Assembly (NCBI GenBank): GCA_016946835.1
Contig: JACVTC010000074.1
Span: forward strand, 184,501-248,500
Source: Neocallimastix lanati (nom. inval.)
Lineage: Eukaryota > Neocallimastigomycota > Neocallimastigomycetes > Neocallimastigales > Neocallimastigaceae
Direction: 5' to 3'
Length of the DNA stretch: 64,000 nucleotides
Shown here: positions 49,075 to 60,046 of the stretch, one piece after another
How the letters are laid out: every line of letters begins with the position of its first letter
Position numbering within the stretch: the first letter of the stretch is position 1
The notes under the pieces: generated by a model
Databases searched by the model: none
Told to the model about the DNA's origin: nothing
What the model saw: only the letters and a program-made list of their open reading frames with translations
Made by a program: the position numbers and the translations under genes

Positions 49075-49152
49075 ATCTCGCCCTTTAAGTCGAGCTCCTG
49101 CGAGAATCATTTCTTGAAGGAAGTTCTATAACAAAGGTTTGATATTTATGTC

Positions 49153-50283
49153 TTACAATGAAATCATTGGCATGGTCATCTTCTTAATAGATTCTTGATC
49201 CTTTGTTCTTGTTTTATTTTTCTTATTTTTTCTAAAGTATTCTTGAATCAATTGTTTATCTAAAATTTGATCTTCATCTATCCAAGAGTCTTCATTTGAT
49301 CCTTTCCAAGAGATAAGAAAACGATTCTTTCCTTTATAAGTTCTCATATAAATTATTTTATCTAAAATCATATCAGAATTATTTGTAGTTAAATTTATAC
49401 TCTTTCGTCTATTAACATTTCTATCTTCAAATTCATTTTCATAATAAGGTTCAAGTAAAGAAACATGAAAAATTGGATGACAATGCATATTATTAGGTAG
49501 TTTAAGTTTATACGCTAAAGGACTAACTTTTTCAATTATTTCAAAAGGATCTATTAATTGATCGGCAAGTTTTCTTTTAACTTTCTTAGTAGTAGATCCT
49601 CTAAGTAACCAAACTTTTTTACTGACTTCGAAATTAGGGGAAAGAAATCTTTTCAAATCGGCGTATTTTTTATAAGTTTTCTTAGCTTCTTCTAAGTTTC
49701 TTTTTAAAAATTCAATATTTTTATTAATATCTAATATTCTTTTTTCAGCTCTACTTGGTCTTTCTGAGGATGGAGTCTCAGGACTAAACTTAGGATTAAA
49801 ACCATAGTTTGCGAAGAATGGTGATTGATTAATTGATTGATTATCTCGAATATTTTTAATATTCGAGATAAAATCATCAGCATCAATTGAAGTAGTAGGA
49901 AGACAACGAAAAGGAATAAAATGAGCCATTTTAGTCAAACGATAAAAAGCAACCATTATTGTAGTCATATCTTTAGACTTTAGTAATTCAACGATAAAAT
50001 CCATAGAAATATCAGACCAAGCTCTATTAGGAGTGGACAAGGGTGAAAGAAGTCCATATGGCTTGTGTCTAGGAATTTTAGATTTACAGCAAACTTCACA
50101 AGACTTAATAAATTTTTTTACATCAAGAGAAAAATTAGGCCACCAAAAATTGCAGCTAAGTAATTCTTGAGTCTTAGAAACACCAAAATGACCAGCAGTA
50201 GGAGAGTCATGATGGAATTCAAGAACTCTCGTTCGAATCGATTTAGGAACATAAATCAGATTATTAAAAAGTAAAAATCCTTC
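49153..50283 (-). pseudogene. Gypsy integrase with deleted core and chromodomain-like C-terminus
   Basis: Zinc finger (H2C2): VLEFHHDSPTAGHFGVSKTQ and FIKSCEVCCKSK, read from about 50240-50090. Core start: AWSDISMDFIVELLKSKDMT with the first catalytic Asp. The core then jumps in frame from DADDFISNI to RDNQSINQSPFFANYGFNPK, so the second Asp and Glu are lost. C-terminal part: VSKKVWLLRG, PFEIIEKVSPLAYKLKLPNN, HPIFHVSLLEPYYENEFEDR. The end, KIIYMRTYKGKNRFLISWKG plus EDSWIDEDQIL, fits a chromodomain, which in chromoviruses binds methylated histone H3 to target insertion. The last 295 codons (50040-49153) are uninterrupted. Confidence 0.8.
49842..49870. repeat. Perfect 13-bp palindrome at the integrase deletion point
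   Basis: TATCTCGAATATT, three bases, then AATATTCGAGATA. It falls exactly where the gypsy integrase core is missing and still encodes an open frame (ISNIKNIRD on the minus strand). Confidence 0.85.
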
Positions 50284-51283
50284 TTATTCAATAATGAATT
50301 TATTAATATTTTTAATTTTAGGGTTATCAGCATTATTAATAGATAAGGATGTTTTAACAGAATTATAGAATTCATCATACTCAAGAGCATTCAAAATAGA
50401 ATTAGTAAGCGTATCATTATTAATAGTAAGACAGTTAATAACACGACAAGAAGAATTAAATTCATAATTAAATAAATGATCACTCCGAGATAGTAAGTCA
50501 GGTTTACTCGATTTTTTCCCAGATCTATTGACAATATTAAATTCAAAACGAGATAAAAATTCATACCATCTAATTTGACATTGCGAAAGCATTTCCGGTT
50601 TTCTGGGAAATGTTAGGTTTTTATGATCAGTATAAATAGTAATGGGATGACGAGCACCCTCCAAAAAGTGACGCCATTGTTCTAAAGCAACTTTAATAGA
50701 GAGAAGTTCCTTATCTTAAATGGGGTAGTTTCTTTGAGACTTAGTCAAACTCGAAGAAATAAAGCCAACTGGATGGAGTTTGCCATCAACTTCTTGAAAA
50801 AGCACAGCTCCAACTGCAAAGTTACTAGCAACAGTTTCAACGATAAACGGTTTATTACTATCAGGATTAATTAAAACTGGAGCAGATGTGAAAAGTTCTT
50901 TCAATTTAACAAAAGCATTGTGTTTTTCAGGTCCCCAAATAAAATGTACATTTTTACAAGTGAGTTTATGTTTTGGTAAAGCTATTTTGGCAAAATCTTT
51001 AATGAAAACTCTATAATAATTACAAAGTCCAATAAATGACTGAACTTCTTTGACATTAGTAGATACAGGCCAATCTAAAATAGCTTTAATTTTTTCAGGA
51101 TCAGGTTTAAGACCATCTTTAGATATGATGTAACCCAGGAAGGAGGTTTCCGTTACATCGAACTCACATTTTTCTAGTTTAACATATATATTATTATCTA
51201 AAATTTTTTTCAACGCTTTTCTAACATGTTTATGATGTTCTTCTAAGTTATTTGAATAAATAAGAATATCATCGATATATTTG
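50284..51283 (-). pseudogene. Gypsy RT (palm end, thumb) and RNase H
   Basis: RT starts at KYIDDILIYSNNLEEH (YIDD catalytic pair). It continues YVKLEKCEFDVTETSFLGYI, VQSFIGLCNYYRVFIKDFAK and NKPFIVETVASNFAVGAVLF. RNase H follows: LHPVGFISSSLTKSQRNYPI, then TAA at 50716 where Tyr/His is usual before DKELL. Then come EGARHPITIYTDHKNLTF and CQIRWYEFLSRFEFNIVNRS. A stop at 50284 separates it from the integrase zinc finger. The fingers and LPEHRPWD start are missing. Confidence 0.8.
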
Positions 51284-51807
51284 TATTTAAATACCTATAT
51301 TGGTGATATTATATTAGTTCCCTTTGGAAGATTTTTAATATTTGTAGATACATTTAATTCTTCCATACTTTTTAATTCATCGTTTACGCATCGAGCCATT
51401 TATTTTTATCTGGTTTGTTAAAATATCTTGAAAATTTAAAGGCTCTTTCAAAGAATATTCAATAGAATCTGAGTTGGGAAGATTATCTTTATTATTTGTA
51501 TACTTTGATGTATTATTATTTGAAGGTTTGTCTTAATTAAATTAAAAATTCTTAATTATTAGTTTTTATTTTCTTTTAATTTCCTCCTTTATGTTTATAT
51601 TTATGTTTCTTGTCGTTATATGTTTTTTGGGGAGGTTTTTCAAATTTAAATGATTTAGTTTCTAATTTTAAATTTTCTTGATTGTTAAAGTTAATATTCT
51701 CTTTATCTTTATCAATATTTTATTCTTCCTTATCATTTATCATTTCTGATTTTACCTTATTTTTATTTAAATTAGTATTTTCATTTAAATTTTCTTTGTT
51801 TTTATTC

Positions 51808-53016
51808 TCATTTTTTAGAAGGAATATAATCATTATTACCAATTTCTGTTTCAGAAGAATCAGATTCATTTACTAAAAATTCTTTACTTACGTATTTACT
51901 TTTTTTTTTAAATATTCTTACCTTACTTTTTATTTTCTCTTGTTCCGTTTGTTTATTTAGTACAAATTTATAGTTTTTGTTTATTATATTTTTTTGTTTA
52001 TTTATATTTTTATTTCCATTCATTTCCTGTTTAGGTTTAGATATTTTATTTTCATATTTATTTGTAATTTCAATAACATTTTTAGTATTCATATTTTTAT
52101 TGTTTTCTTCCTGTTTATTAATATCTTTTTTAATTTCCATTTGTTTGTTTTCATTAATAAATTCCCTTTTGTTTAAATTTGAATTTAATTTTAAATCTGA
52201 ATTTACAATTTTTTTATTTAAATTTAAATCTTTATTTAAATTTAAATCTTTATTTATATTTAAATTCATATTTTCATTAATTTGATTTTGTTCTTCTTTT
52301 TGTAAATTTGAAAAACTAGCTATATTTTTATTATTGTTTAATGTTTTCATCATTTAATGTTGTATATTTATTTATAGCTTCTTGTAAAATTTTATTTTCA
52401 ATTTCCTTTGAATTTAATTTAAAATTATTCAGTTTATTTTATTTTGTGAATTTAATAATATGTTATTATATTATTTTATAATTGAATTATTATTGTTGAA
52501 ATTATTATTAATATTATTTAAATTCTTTATTTGTTCATTGTTATTTTCAATATTTGTTGATTTTTCCTGATCAGAGTCAATTATTTTAGAACTACCATTT
52601 AAATTGTAATTTAAATTATTATTTAAATTATTAGAATCATTTAAGAAAGAAGAGTTATTTAGAATTTAGATCATTTTTTGAAGAATTATTATAATTATTA
52701 TAATTTTGAAAATTGTTATTAATGTGTGGATTTAAAATGTGAGGATTATGGTTATGAGAAAAAAAATTTAAAAGTAAATTTAAATAATTATAATAGTTAA
52801 AAGGGTTGTATATATTATATGGATAATTTAAATTAAAAATTTTATATTGATTCTGGTAAAAATTATTATTATATAAATTTAAGTTATTTGGATTATATAA
52901 ATTTAAGTTATTATTAATATATGAAAATTTTAATTTATTATTTGAAGGAATTTCAAAAGGAGGTTTTAAAATATTATTATCAGAGGAATTATTATTTATT
53001 TTATTAGTATTATTTA

Positions 53017-53101
<85 letters not shown>

Positions 53102-53130
53102 TATTTATTTATTTTTGAAACCGAATTATT
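51808..53130 (-). pseudogene. Asn/Lys-rich integrase-RT linker of copia C
   Basis: A low-complexity coding stretch rich in Asn, Lys and Leu, with repeats NLNINKDLNLNKDLNLNKK in the 181-codon frame 52353-51808. It sits between integrase and RT as in copia F. A (TTA)n tract at 53008-53102 encodes poly-Asn on this strand. A serine cluster (NESDSSETEIGN) lies near its end. Confidence 0.6.
53008..53102. repeat. (TTA)n microsatellite
   Basis: About 30 uninterrupted TTA/ATT triplets within the copia C linker. It encodes an Asn run on the minus strand. Confidence 0.9.
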
Positions 53131-53415
53131 ATTATCATTTTCATTATTATTAATTATTAATTTCTTCATATTCGTTATTTTGAAAACTGATATCAACATG
53201 ATATCAACGTTCCCTCCGTTTTAATAATAAGGCGAAATTTTTATAATATCAGGAGGAGAAGAAGGTATGATAGACCTTACGGGAATATTTTCAAAGAATT
53301 CAACAGCACTAGAAAGAATGACTTTATTTTGTTGTTCATAATAAATTCTATAAGCAGTAGGGTTTTGGTCATAGCCAATAAATATACTAGGAGAAGAAGA
53401 ACTATCAAACTTCTT

Positions 53416-54099
53416 TCAAAATTGTTTAGGAACATAATAGAAAACCTGACAAACAAAAACCTTTAATTTATTAAAATCAACTTTTTTATTAAATGATACT
53501 TCATATGGAATTTTATTATTAATACATTTATGAGAAAGACGATTATAAATGTAGTTAGCTGTACTGACTGCGTCTAGCCAAAAGGTATAATGAAGTTTTG
53601 AGTCATTTAAAAGTGCTCTTTCACAATGTATAAGGGTTTGCTGGAATCTTTCTTCTTTACCATTTTGTTGAGGATTATAGGTGACGGAGTATAAATGAGT
53701 GATTCCATTATTATCACAAAAAATGTTAAACCGAGAATTACAGTATTCTGTACCGTTGTCCGTTTTAAGATATTTTATTGATTTGTTAAAAATATTTTTG
53801 ATTTTATTATACCAATTTAAGAATGTAGGGAACATATCAGCTTTTGACTTCAAGAAGAACGTCCATCCATATCTGGAGTAGTCATCCATTATGGTAAAGA
53901 AATATTTATTTCCATATATCGATTCATCAGAATTTAAAACTGTGTCAATATGAACCATTTCAAAAGGTTTTTTCGTTTTATTTTCTGATAAATAATATGG
54001 AAAATTCTTTAATTTAGATTCAATGCAGATAGGGCATTTTCCTTTTAGATTAATTTTAAGAAGTCTATCTTTTATTAAAGTAATATTAAAATGGCCCAT
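53416..54099 (-). pseudogene. Copia C GAG_pre and integrase core
   Basis: An uninterrupted 227-codon frame. Zinc segment: MGHFNITLIKDRLLKIN and CPICIESKLKNFP. DDE core: FEMVHIDTVLNSDESIYGNK (first Asp), FTIMDDYSRYGWTFFLKSKA, IKYLKTDNGTEYCNSRFN (second Asp) and TYNPQQNGKEERFQQTLI (Glu). It then reads ANYIYNRLSHKCINNKIPYE and LKVFVCQVFYYVPKQF. All catalytic residues are present and spacing is normal. It is inactive in context because gag and RT are broken. Confidence 0.8.
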
Positions 54100-54205
54100 T
54101 CTTCGGTGCCATAATTTTAATATTTCTTCGCCATCTGTTTCTTCAATATTGTCTGCACTAGGCGGCTTTTTTACATCTAATAGTTGACTTAGAATAATTT
54201 ATATG

Positions 54206-55662
54206 TTAATATATTGTTATTAGCGGCAGCAGTACAAATTCTGTTACCCTTTTTATTATAAAAAGAGACTTTATTTTTATCATTATAATTATAAAATATG
54301 ACTTTATAATTTTCTTTACAAAGTGAAAATATAGATTAAGGTTTCTTTTAAAAAATGGTTTGTATAATACATCTTTTAGTATTAATTTATTATTATTCAT
54401 ATATCCAAAATAAGTTCCCTTATATTTGCATAATATTTCTCCTCCCTTCAGCATATGTTAATCTCTGCCGGTGAGGTGTTATATTTATTAAAGAATTCAG
54501 GTCATACGTCACATGGTATGAAGCACATGAATCTAAAGGTCAAGTAGGAATTTCTTTATTATTTTCTTTATTCTCGGTTTTAAAATACTTCAGGCCATGC
54601 ATCGGTAATATGGATATTTCTTCGTCTTTATAAAAATTTCTTTTATTATATTTATTATTGTTTTTATAATTATTTTTATAATTATTTTTATAATTAATTT
54701 TATTAGAATTATTAATATTATGGTTTTCAATAATAACACTATTGATTTCTGGATTATTTATAGCAAATTCAATATACTTTAAGGCGTCATCCGGGTCTTC
54801 AAATTCTTTTATAGCTACATAATTTGACTAAGGCTTTTCTTCATCTTCTTTAATTTTATTTTTATTTTTATTATTATTTTAATTTTTATTTTTATATCTA
54901 CATTTCTCAGCTTTGTGACCATATTTTTTACAAATATAACATCTTATTGATTTTCCTTTAGATCTTTCGGTACTGTTTATTTGTCCTTTATTTTTAATGT
55001 CATTAAGTTGCTTAAGATGTTGATGTGAATCAACAATTACATCGCAGACCTTTTCCCAGGCATCACAATGTGTACATATTCCGGAAAAATAGATTAATTC
55101 TTTATTGTATTTTGATATCTCATTGAATAGGTAATCAAATTTTTCTCTATTTGTTTTTGAAACACCTAGTGATTATATTTCACTTAATGAATCATTTATT
55201 GAAGAAATGAACATGGGTATAGATGAATCTTTTTCATTAAAGGATAAAGATTCCAGTTCCTTTAATAATAAAGCATTTCCTTCAGACACCAAAAATTCAC
55301 AAGTTTTGCTATAATATTATAAATCTCAAAAGCTGTATTTGTAATTACATTTAATTTACTCTTGAAATCTTTCCCTATTCTATTTATAATTAACGATTTT
55401 GCCTGATTGTCCTTATCAAGCATATCTTGAATGACATTTAAGGCATATACTATATTGGAAATTGTAGGGATTTAATGATATTTATTTATATTTTCCTTTT
55501 TAATCACTTTTGTTGATATTTCTTTATACTTTCTTCAAAGATAATATTGTTTATATGATTAGTTGATAATAATAAGTAAAGTTCTCAATTCCAAGCTTTA
55601 AAATCCTTTTTATTTTTCATGGTAAGGATCAGATTAGTGGAGATAAAATTATAGGTAGACAT
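54206..55662 (-). pseudogene. Copia C gag and protease, degenerate
   Basis: Gag opens MSTYNFISTNLILTMKNKKD and FKAWN-stop-ELYLLLSTNHI, then breaks repeatedly. The zinc knuckle CYICKKYGHKAEKC (54941-54900) is intact (CX2CX4HX4C). The protease segment reads PLDSCASYHVTYDLNS, with the catalytic DSG changed to DSC and TGA where Trp is expected before it. Further protease sequence (GGEILCKYKGTYFGYMNN) lies at about 54450-54400. Confidence 0.65.
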
Positions 55663-55776
55663 CTTGTTATTAATTAAAATAAAATTAAAAAATTCGGTTT
55701 CTTTAAATAATAAAAATATTTTTAGACTTTTAATTATTAATAAGGAGGATTACAGGTTGCTCTTTTTGAGTATTAA

Positions 55777-55790
55777 TGATACTCTTAATC
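55777..55790 (-). promoter_or_regulatory. Putative primer-binding site of copia C
   Basis: On the minus strand GATTAAGAGTATCA has one mismatch to the 14-mer found at 23246 and 57346. It lies 115 bases upstream of the gag start at 55662. Confidence 0.55.
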
Positions 55791-57162
55791 TTTTATTTCT
55801 AAATGAATTTTGATCAATTGAAATTACTTTTATTAAGTCTATTTGTTTATTAATTACAAAAATAGATATATTTATAAATATATGAGCTGGATTTAGCATG
55901 TTAACTGTGGGTTAAGCCACATAATAAATTACATGTATAATAGAATACATCATAATAATAAATAATGAATAACATGTATAATAGAATACATCATAATAAT
56001 AAATAATGAATAACATGTATAATAGAATACATCATAATAATAAATAATGAATAATTAAGATAATATAAATAAAATATAAATAAAATAAATAATTAAAATT
56101 AAACTTTGTATTCATACAATATCATAAACTATTTTGTATTACTATTGTTAAGAGTTATGAATTTATGGTTAATAATTATATTAATTTTATTAATATATTT
56201 TATGATAAATGTTACTAGCACTTAATTATTCTAATTTAAATGCTTTTATATTAATACATTGTGGCTTGTACATTAATTATATTTCAATATGTTTCAATAC
56301 ATTTAAAGGTTATTTTTCATATATTTCACATATTCTAACAATTATAATACTAATTAATTTTTTTTTTAAAAAAATCTATTATTATTATTATTAACATACA
56401 TATTAAATTAATACTGTTGAAACGGAAAAATAATTATTTTATTATTATAAAGAAAATATTACATGAATAAAGAAGTCATTTTTTATTTTGTCAATTTTAA
56501 TTTATTTATTATGTATGAAATTTTGATTTTATTAGTTTAAATATATATATTAAATAGAAAATTTATAAAAAGTTATTTTTCTATTTAAATATTCCCCTCA
56601 TAAGTATTACTTCAGTTTTTTTTTGATTTAAATAAAAATAATTTAATTAAAACAGTTTTTGGTTTAAATTCTAAAATTATTTATTTGAATTCTTTATTTT
56701 ATATTTATGATCATTTTTTTATTTTATCTTTTTAATTTTATATTTTATATTTACGGTTACTTTTTTTTTTACTTTATCTTTTTATAAATATTTTAAATTT
56801 ATGGTTATTCTTTTTAATTTAAAATTATCTTCAAAAATTACAATAATTGACTATAAGCAATAATTATAATGGTGAAGGAAAGAGAGTTTATTTATTAATA
56901 TCAAAAAATTGAATCACTTTTTAAATATATACTTAAAAATAACAAGCTTATTTTTTACAAAAATAAAAAGTACTCATTTAATCAATGATATTTAGTTATA
57001 AATATTAATTAATGGACTTTTGGCACAGATACGATTTAAAATATAATATCTCTAAATTCAAAGATTAATTAAATTATATAAATATTCAATCTAAATGGAA
57101 AATATTTATTAACTCAAAAATAAAAAAAATAAAACTTAAACCTTAAGGATTATAGTAGTTAT
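55791..57162. other. Probable copia C 5' LTR and AT-rich intergenic DNA, with a 41-bp triplicate
   Basis: A 41-bp unit (ACATGTATAATAGAATACAT...) is repeated three times at 55931-56053. This stretch should include the minus-strand 5' LTR of copia C, but its outer end is not clear. From 56400 to 57162 there is AT-rich DNA with no gene. Confidence 0.5.
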
Positions 57163-57343
57163 TGTGAAATAAGATAAATATCAAATAAAAGAATTGATAT
57201 TTAATATATTTAACCATTAAAATTAATTATTTAAATGTTTATAATAAGCATAATGTATTTTTTATTCTTATTTAATTAACATTTTTTATAATAAAATAGA
57301 TAAGAAAATATAATATAAATTGTTAATCTTTTATCTGAGTTAA
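57163..57343 (+). mobile_element. 5' LTR of copia A
   Basis: Begins TGTGAAATAAGATAAATATC and ends near TTTTATCTGAGTTAAA, immediately before the primer-binding site. It matches 46482-46301 on the minus strand along its whole length with scattered differences. Confidence 0.85.
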
Positions 57344-57345
57344 AA

Positions 57346-57359
57346 GATTAAGAGTCTCA
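57346..57359 (+). promoter_or_regulatory. Primer-binding site of copia A with overlapping hairpin
   Basis: GATTAAGAGTCTCA directly follows the LTR. Its 3' end overlaps a perfect 8-bp hairpin, CTCAATCT-CTTC-AGATTGAG (57356-57375). The site is complementary to the tRNA-Lys(CUU) anticodon arm. Confidence 0.7.
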
Positions 57360-58049
57360 ATCTCTTCAGATTGAGCTGTAACAAAAGATAAATATTTATT
57401 AATATTTTTTTTGGATTATATAAACAATGATATTAAATTTAGTAATGAATCAAAAATTAATCAAATATAAATACCATTATCATAATCATTTATAATAAAA
57501 TATAAATAAAAATAATAATAAAAATATTTTGAGCTGAGTAAAGTCAGCAAAATAATCTGAGCTGATTACATAAATATAAATAAAAAAATAATAAAAATAA
57601 AAAAATAAGAATAAAAAAATTTTTTTTTTCAAAGAAATCACTCAATCAAATGAATAACAAAATATAATCACCTTATTTGACAAAATTAAAGATAAAAAAA
57701 AAATTTCAATGAATCAAAAATAAACAATTTAAACATAAAAATAATATAAATAACCAATCGTAAAAATCAATATTTAATAATCAGAAGATATCTATAACTG
57801 AAATATACCCAATAAAATAGGACAAAATAGTATTCGGCATATTAAAATAATATAAACAATTCAATATAAACACCCAATCATAAACCATTCTTTAATCAAA
57901 ATTAAAATTAAAAATATAAAAATAAATAAAACAAATAATAAAATAAAAATAATTATTCTACAATATTAAATTTATATTATGAAATACAACTCATCCCTTA
58001 ATTAAAACAGTTTTAACAAACAAAATAATATGACAAAGAAATATTAATC
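57360..58049 (+). other. Copia A leader
   Basis: Non-coding. It contains GCTGA-gtaaag-TCAGC (57533-57548) and a nearby GAGCTGATTAC, a weak version of the leader hairpins at 23596 and 28343. Confidence 0.5.
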
Positions 58050-59289
58050 AACCTATTGTGATTAACGATCACGATATTAGTGATAAAAGCTGGAATACTC
58101 AACAGATCTCTACCAGAAAGCCTGAGATTTATAAATGTTTTCCAAAACAAAGATGATTGGAATAAACTATGTTCCTATATTAAAAATGTCATTCCTGACA
58201 TTGTATTCTCTAACATGAAGGAATCAATAAAATAAGAAGAATCCGATAAATAGATATTCCATATTGAACAGAAAACTAGATTTCGAACCAATAACAAAAA
58301 ATATAATGTCAAAAGAAAATCAAGCAACGGAAAATGTCATACCTGTGGAAAATTCGGTCACTTTTTAAGGGACTGTTGGTACAATAACAAACTTAAAAAC
58401 AAACATAAGAATTACTTAAAATACAGAAAACAACACTATAAAAATACTAGAAATAACCAGTTTAAAAACAAAACATTTAGAAAAATAAATAAACAAATAA
58501 ACTATGTTAGTTCAAATAATCAAAACCATAATTCAGATATTTTTTCAGAAGATTGCAATTTAGAAAATGACGTTTTATTAAACTGTATCATAACTGAATA
58601 TCAAAATGATTCGGAAACAAAACTTTAACAAAACAATAAAATTTCATCTTGGATTTTAGATTCTGGAGCTTCATTACATATTACTAATTCCATCAGTTCC
58701 CTCAAAAAATTTAAAGTATTGCAATGAAAATATTATACTCCCAAATGGTAACATAGTCACATCACTTAAATGTGGTGATTTCATTGGATATTTAAATAAT
58801 AATAAATTTATATCAAGAAACGACCATTTTGTACCACATATAACTAAAAATATAACTAAACTCATCCAACAATATTATAAGGTCATTTTCTTCAATAACA
58901 AAAACCATTTATGTACAACCATCTATGATCAATATGGAAATAGAATTAACCTATTTTCAAACGAACAAAATACTTTCATTATTTGGTTATCGACCAATCC
59001 CATAATTTATAATAAACCTAATAATACACCTATACATCTATTTCACTTATCAAGACTATCTATTCCCGATAAAATAAAATTATGGCATAGGAAGTTAGGG
59101 CATTTTTATATTGACCCCATCAAAAACAAATTATTAAAAATTGATATTAAATCAAAATGTCCTATTTGTTCTAATTCAAAATTAAAAAATTTCCCATATA
59201 AATGATCTAAAAATAAATCTAAACCCATTTTCGAATTAATCCACATGGATCTTGTTGGGCCAGTTAATGAATCAATTCATGGAAGTAAG
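58050..59289 (+). pseudogene. 5' half of copia A: gag end, protease, GAG_pre and integrase start
   Basis: Gag sequence begins at INDHDISDK and continues SLPESLRFINVFQ. Its N-terminal part is missing. Zinc knuckle: CHTCGKFGHFLRDC (58335-58376). Protease: SSWILDSGASLHITNSISSL near 58650-58705, then a frameshift, and GDFIGYLNNNKF. GAG_pre: KLWHRKLGHFYIDPIKNKLL and CPICSNSKLKNFPYK. Integrase start: FELIHMDLVGPVNESIHGSK, ending at 59289 where a gypsy LTR begins. Stops at 58233 (TAA), 58251 (TAG) and 58626 (TAA) stand where Gln is plausible. The chain continues in frame at 48342 on the other strand. Confidence 0.85.
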
Positions 59290-59789
59290 TGTAAAGATAT
59301 GATCAATATATTTAGTACATTAATTAATTTATTTTGTACATTAAATTATTTAATGTAATTCACATTTACAAAATAATGCTAATGCATTAAATTATGTAAA
59401 ATATATTAATTTATGAAATTAATTGATTTATGAAAATTAATAATAAATTTATATTTTTTATAATATATAAATTTAAAAATATAAGATTAATTTCTAAATA
59501 ACTTAAAATTTAGTAATAAAAATTTTAATAATTTTAGTTTAATTTAATTTTAGTTTAGTTTAATAATCATAAAAATTAAATAGTAATATATATTTAATAG
59601 TATTAATAATTAAAGAATAATAAATAAATAATAAATAAGAACTTATTCAATTTGAGTCAAAACAAATTGAATAAAAAGCTTATTGAATTAGTTTTAGTTT
59701 TTTATAACTTTATTTAATTTTAGATTAGTTTTTGTTTATTTTATATTGAATATATGTTTTAATAAATAGAAATAGTATATTATAATTAT
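59290..59789 (+). mobile_element. Truncated 5' LTR of the gypsy chromovirus
   Basis: Begins TGTAAAGATATGATCAATAT right after GTAAG (59285-59289) and matches the LTR at 49074-48343 for about 500 bases, up to AGTATATTATAATTA. There a copia LTR starts. The remaining ~230 bases of the gypsy LTR are absent here. Confidence 0.9.
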
Positions 59790-60046
59790 TGTTATGTATA
59801 TATTTAATTTTATTTATTTATTTATTAATATATATAATATAAACAAGTCTGAGATTAAAATAAAAGTAATCAGGTGAAATATATATACTAAATTTAATCA
59901 AATGATTTCGTTATTTACATAAAAATAAGAAATAAGTTATTTACATAAAAGAATGATATTAACATAAATAATGTTAATCATATATAAAATAATAATTATA
60001 TAAAAAAATATAAAGTAATATATTAAAATTTATTAATATTATAACA
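59790..60046 (-). mobile_element. 3' LTR of copia B
   Basis: On the minus strand it starts TGTTATAATATTAATAAAT at 60046, after the polypurine tract TTGAGGGGGAG (60047-60057), and ends ATATATACATAACA at 59790. Termini are TGTTAT/ATAACA and length is 257 bp. It abuts the truncated gypsy LTR. Confidence 0.75.

Larger units (their letters stand above)
49075..51283 (-). mobile_element. Gypsy chromovirus, 5'-truncated, with integrase core deletion
   Basis: The minus-strand order is partial RT, RNase H, integrase with chromodomain-like end, then the LTR. RT begins only at YIDD because the element meets copia C at 51283. Stops are at 50716 and 50284. Most of the integrase catalytic core is deleted across a palindrome at 49842-49870. 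The element was inserted in copia A. Confidence 0.85.
51284..55662 (-). mobile_element. Copia C, 3'-truncated in RT
   Basis: Order on the minus strand: gag start at 55662 (MSTYNFISTNLILTMKNKKD), zinc knuckle (54941-54900), protease (near 54545-54515), GAG_pre/integrase (54099-53416), integrase end (53398-53220), a long Asn-rich linker with a microsatellite (53130-51800), and RT start (51400-51284: MEELNVSTNIKNLPKGTNI, then stop and VFKYK). RT ends where gypsy YIDD sequence begins. Gag has several stops. Confidence 0.8.

Noticed and set aside
51977-52285. Plus-strand hydrophobic open frames at 51682-52285
   Set aside because: They are antisense to the Asn/Lys-rich linker of copia C. Low-complexity AT-rich codons give Phe/Ile/Leu runs on the other strand.
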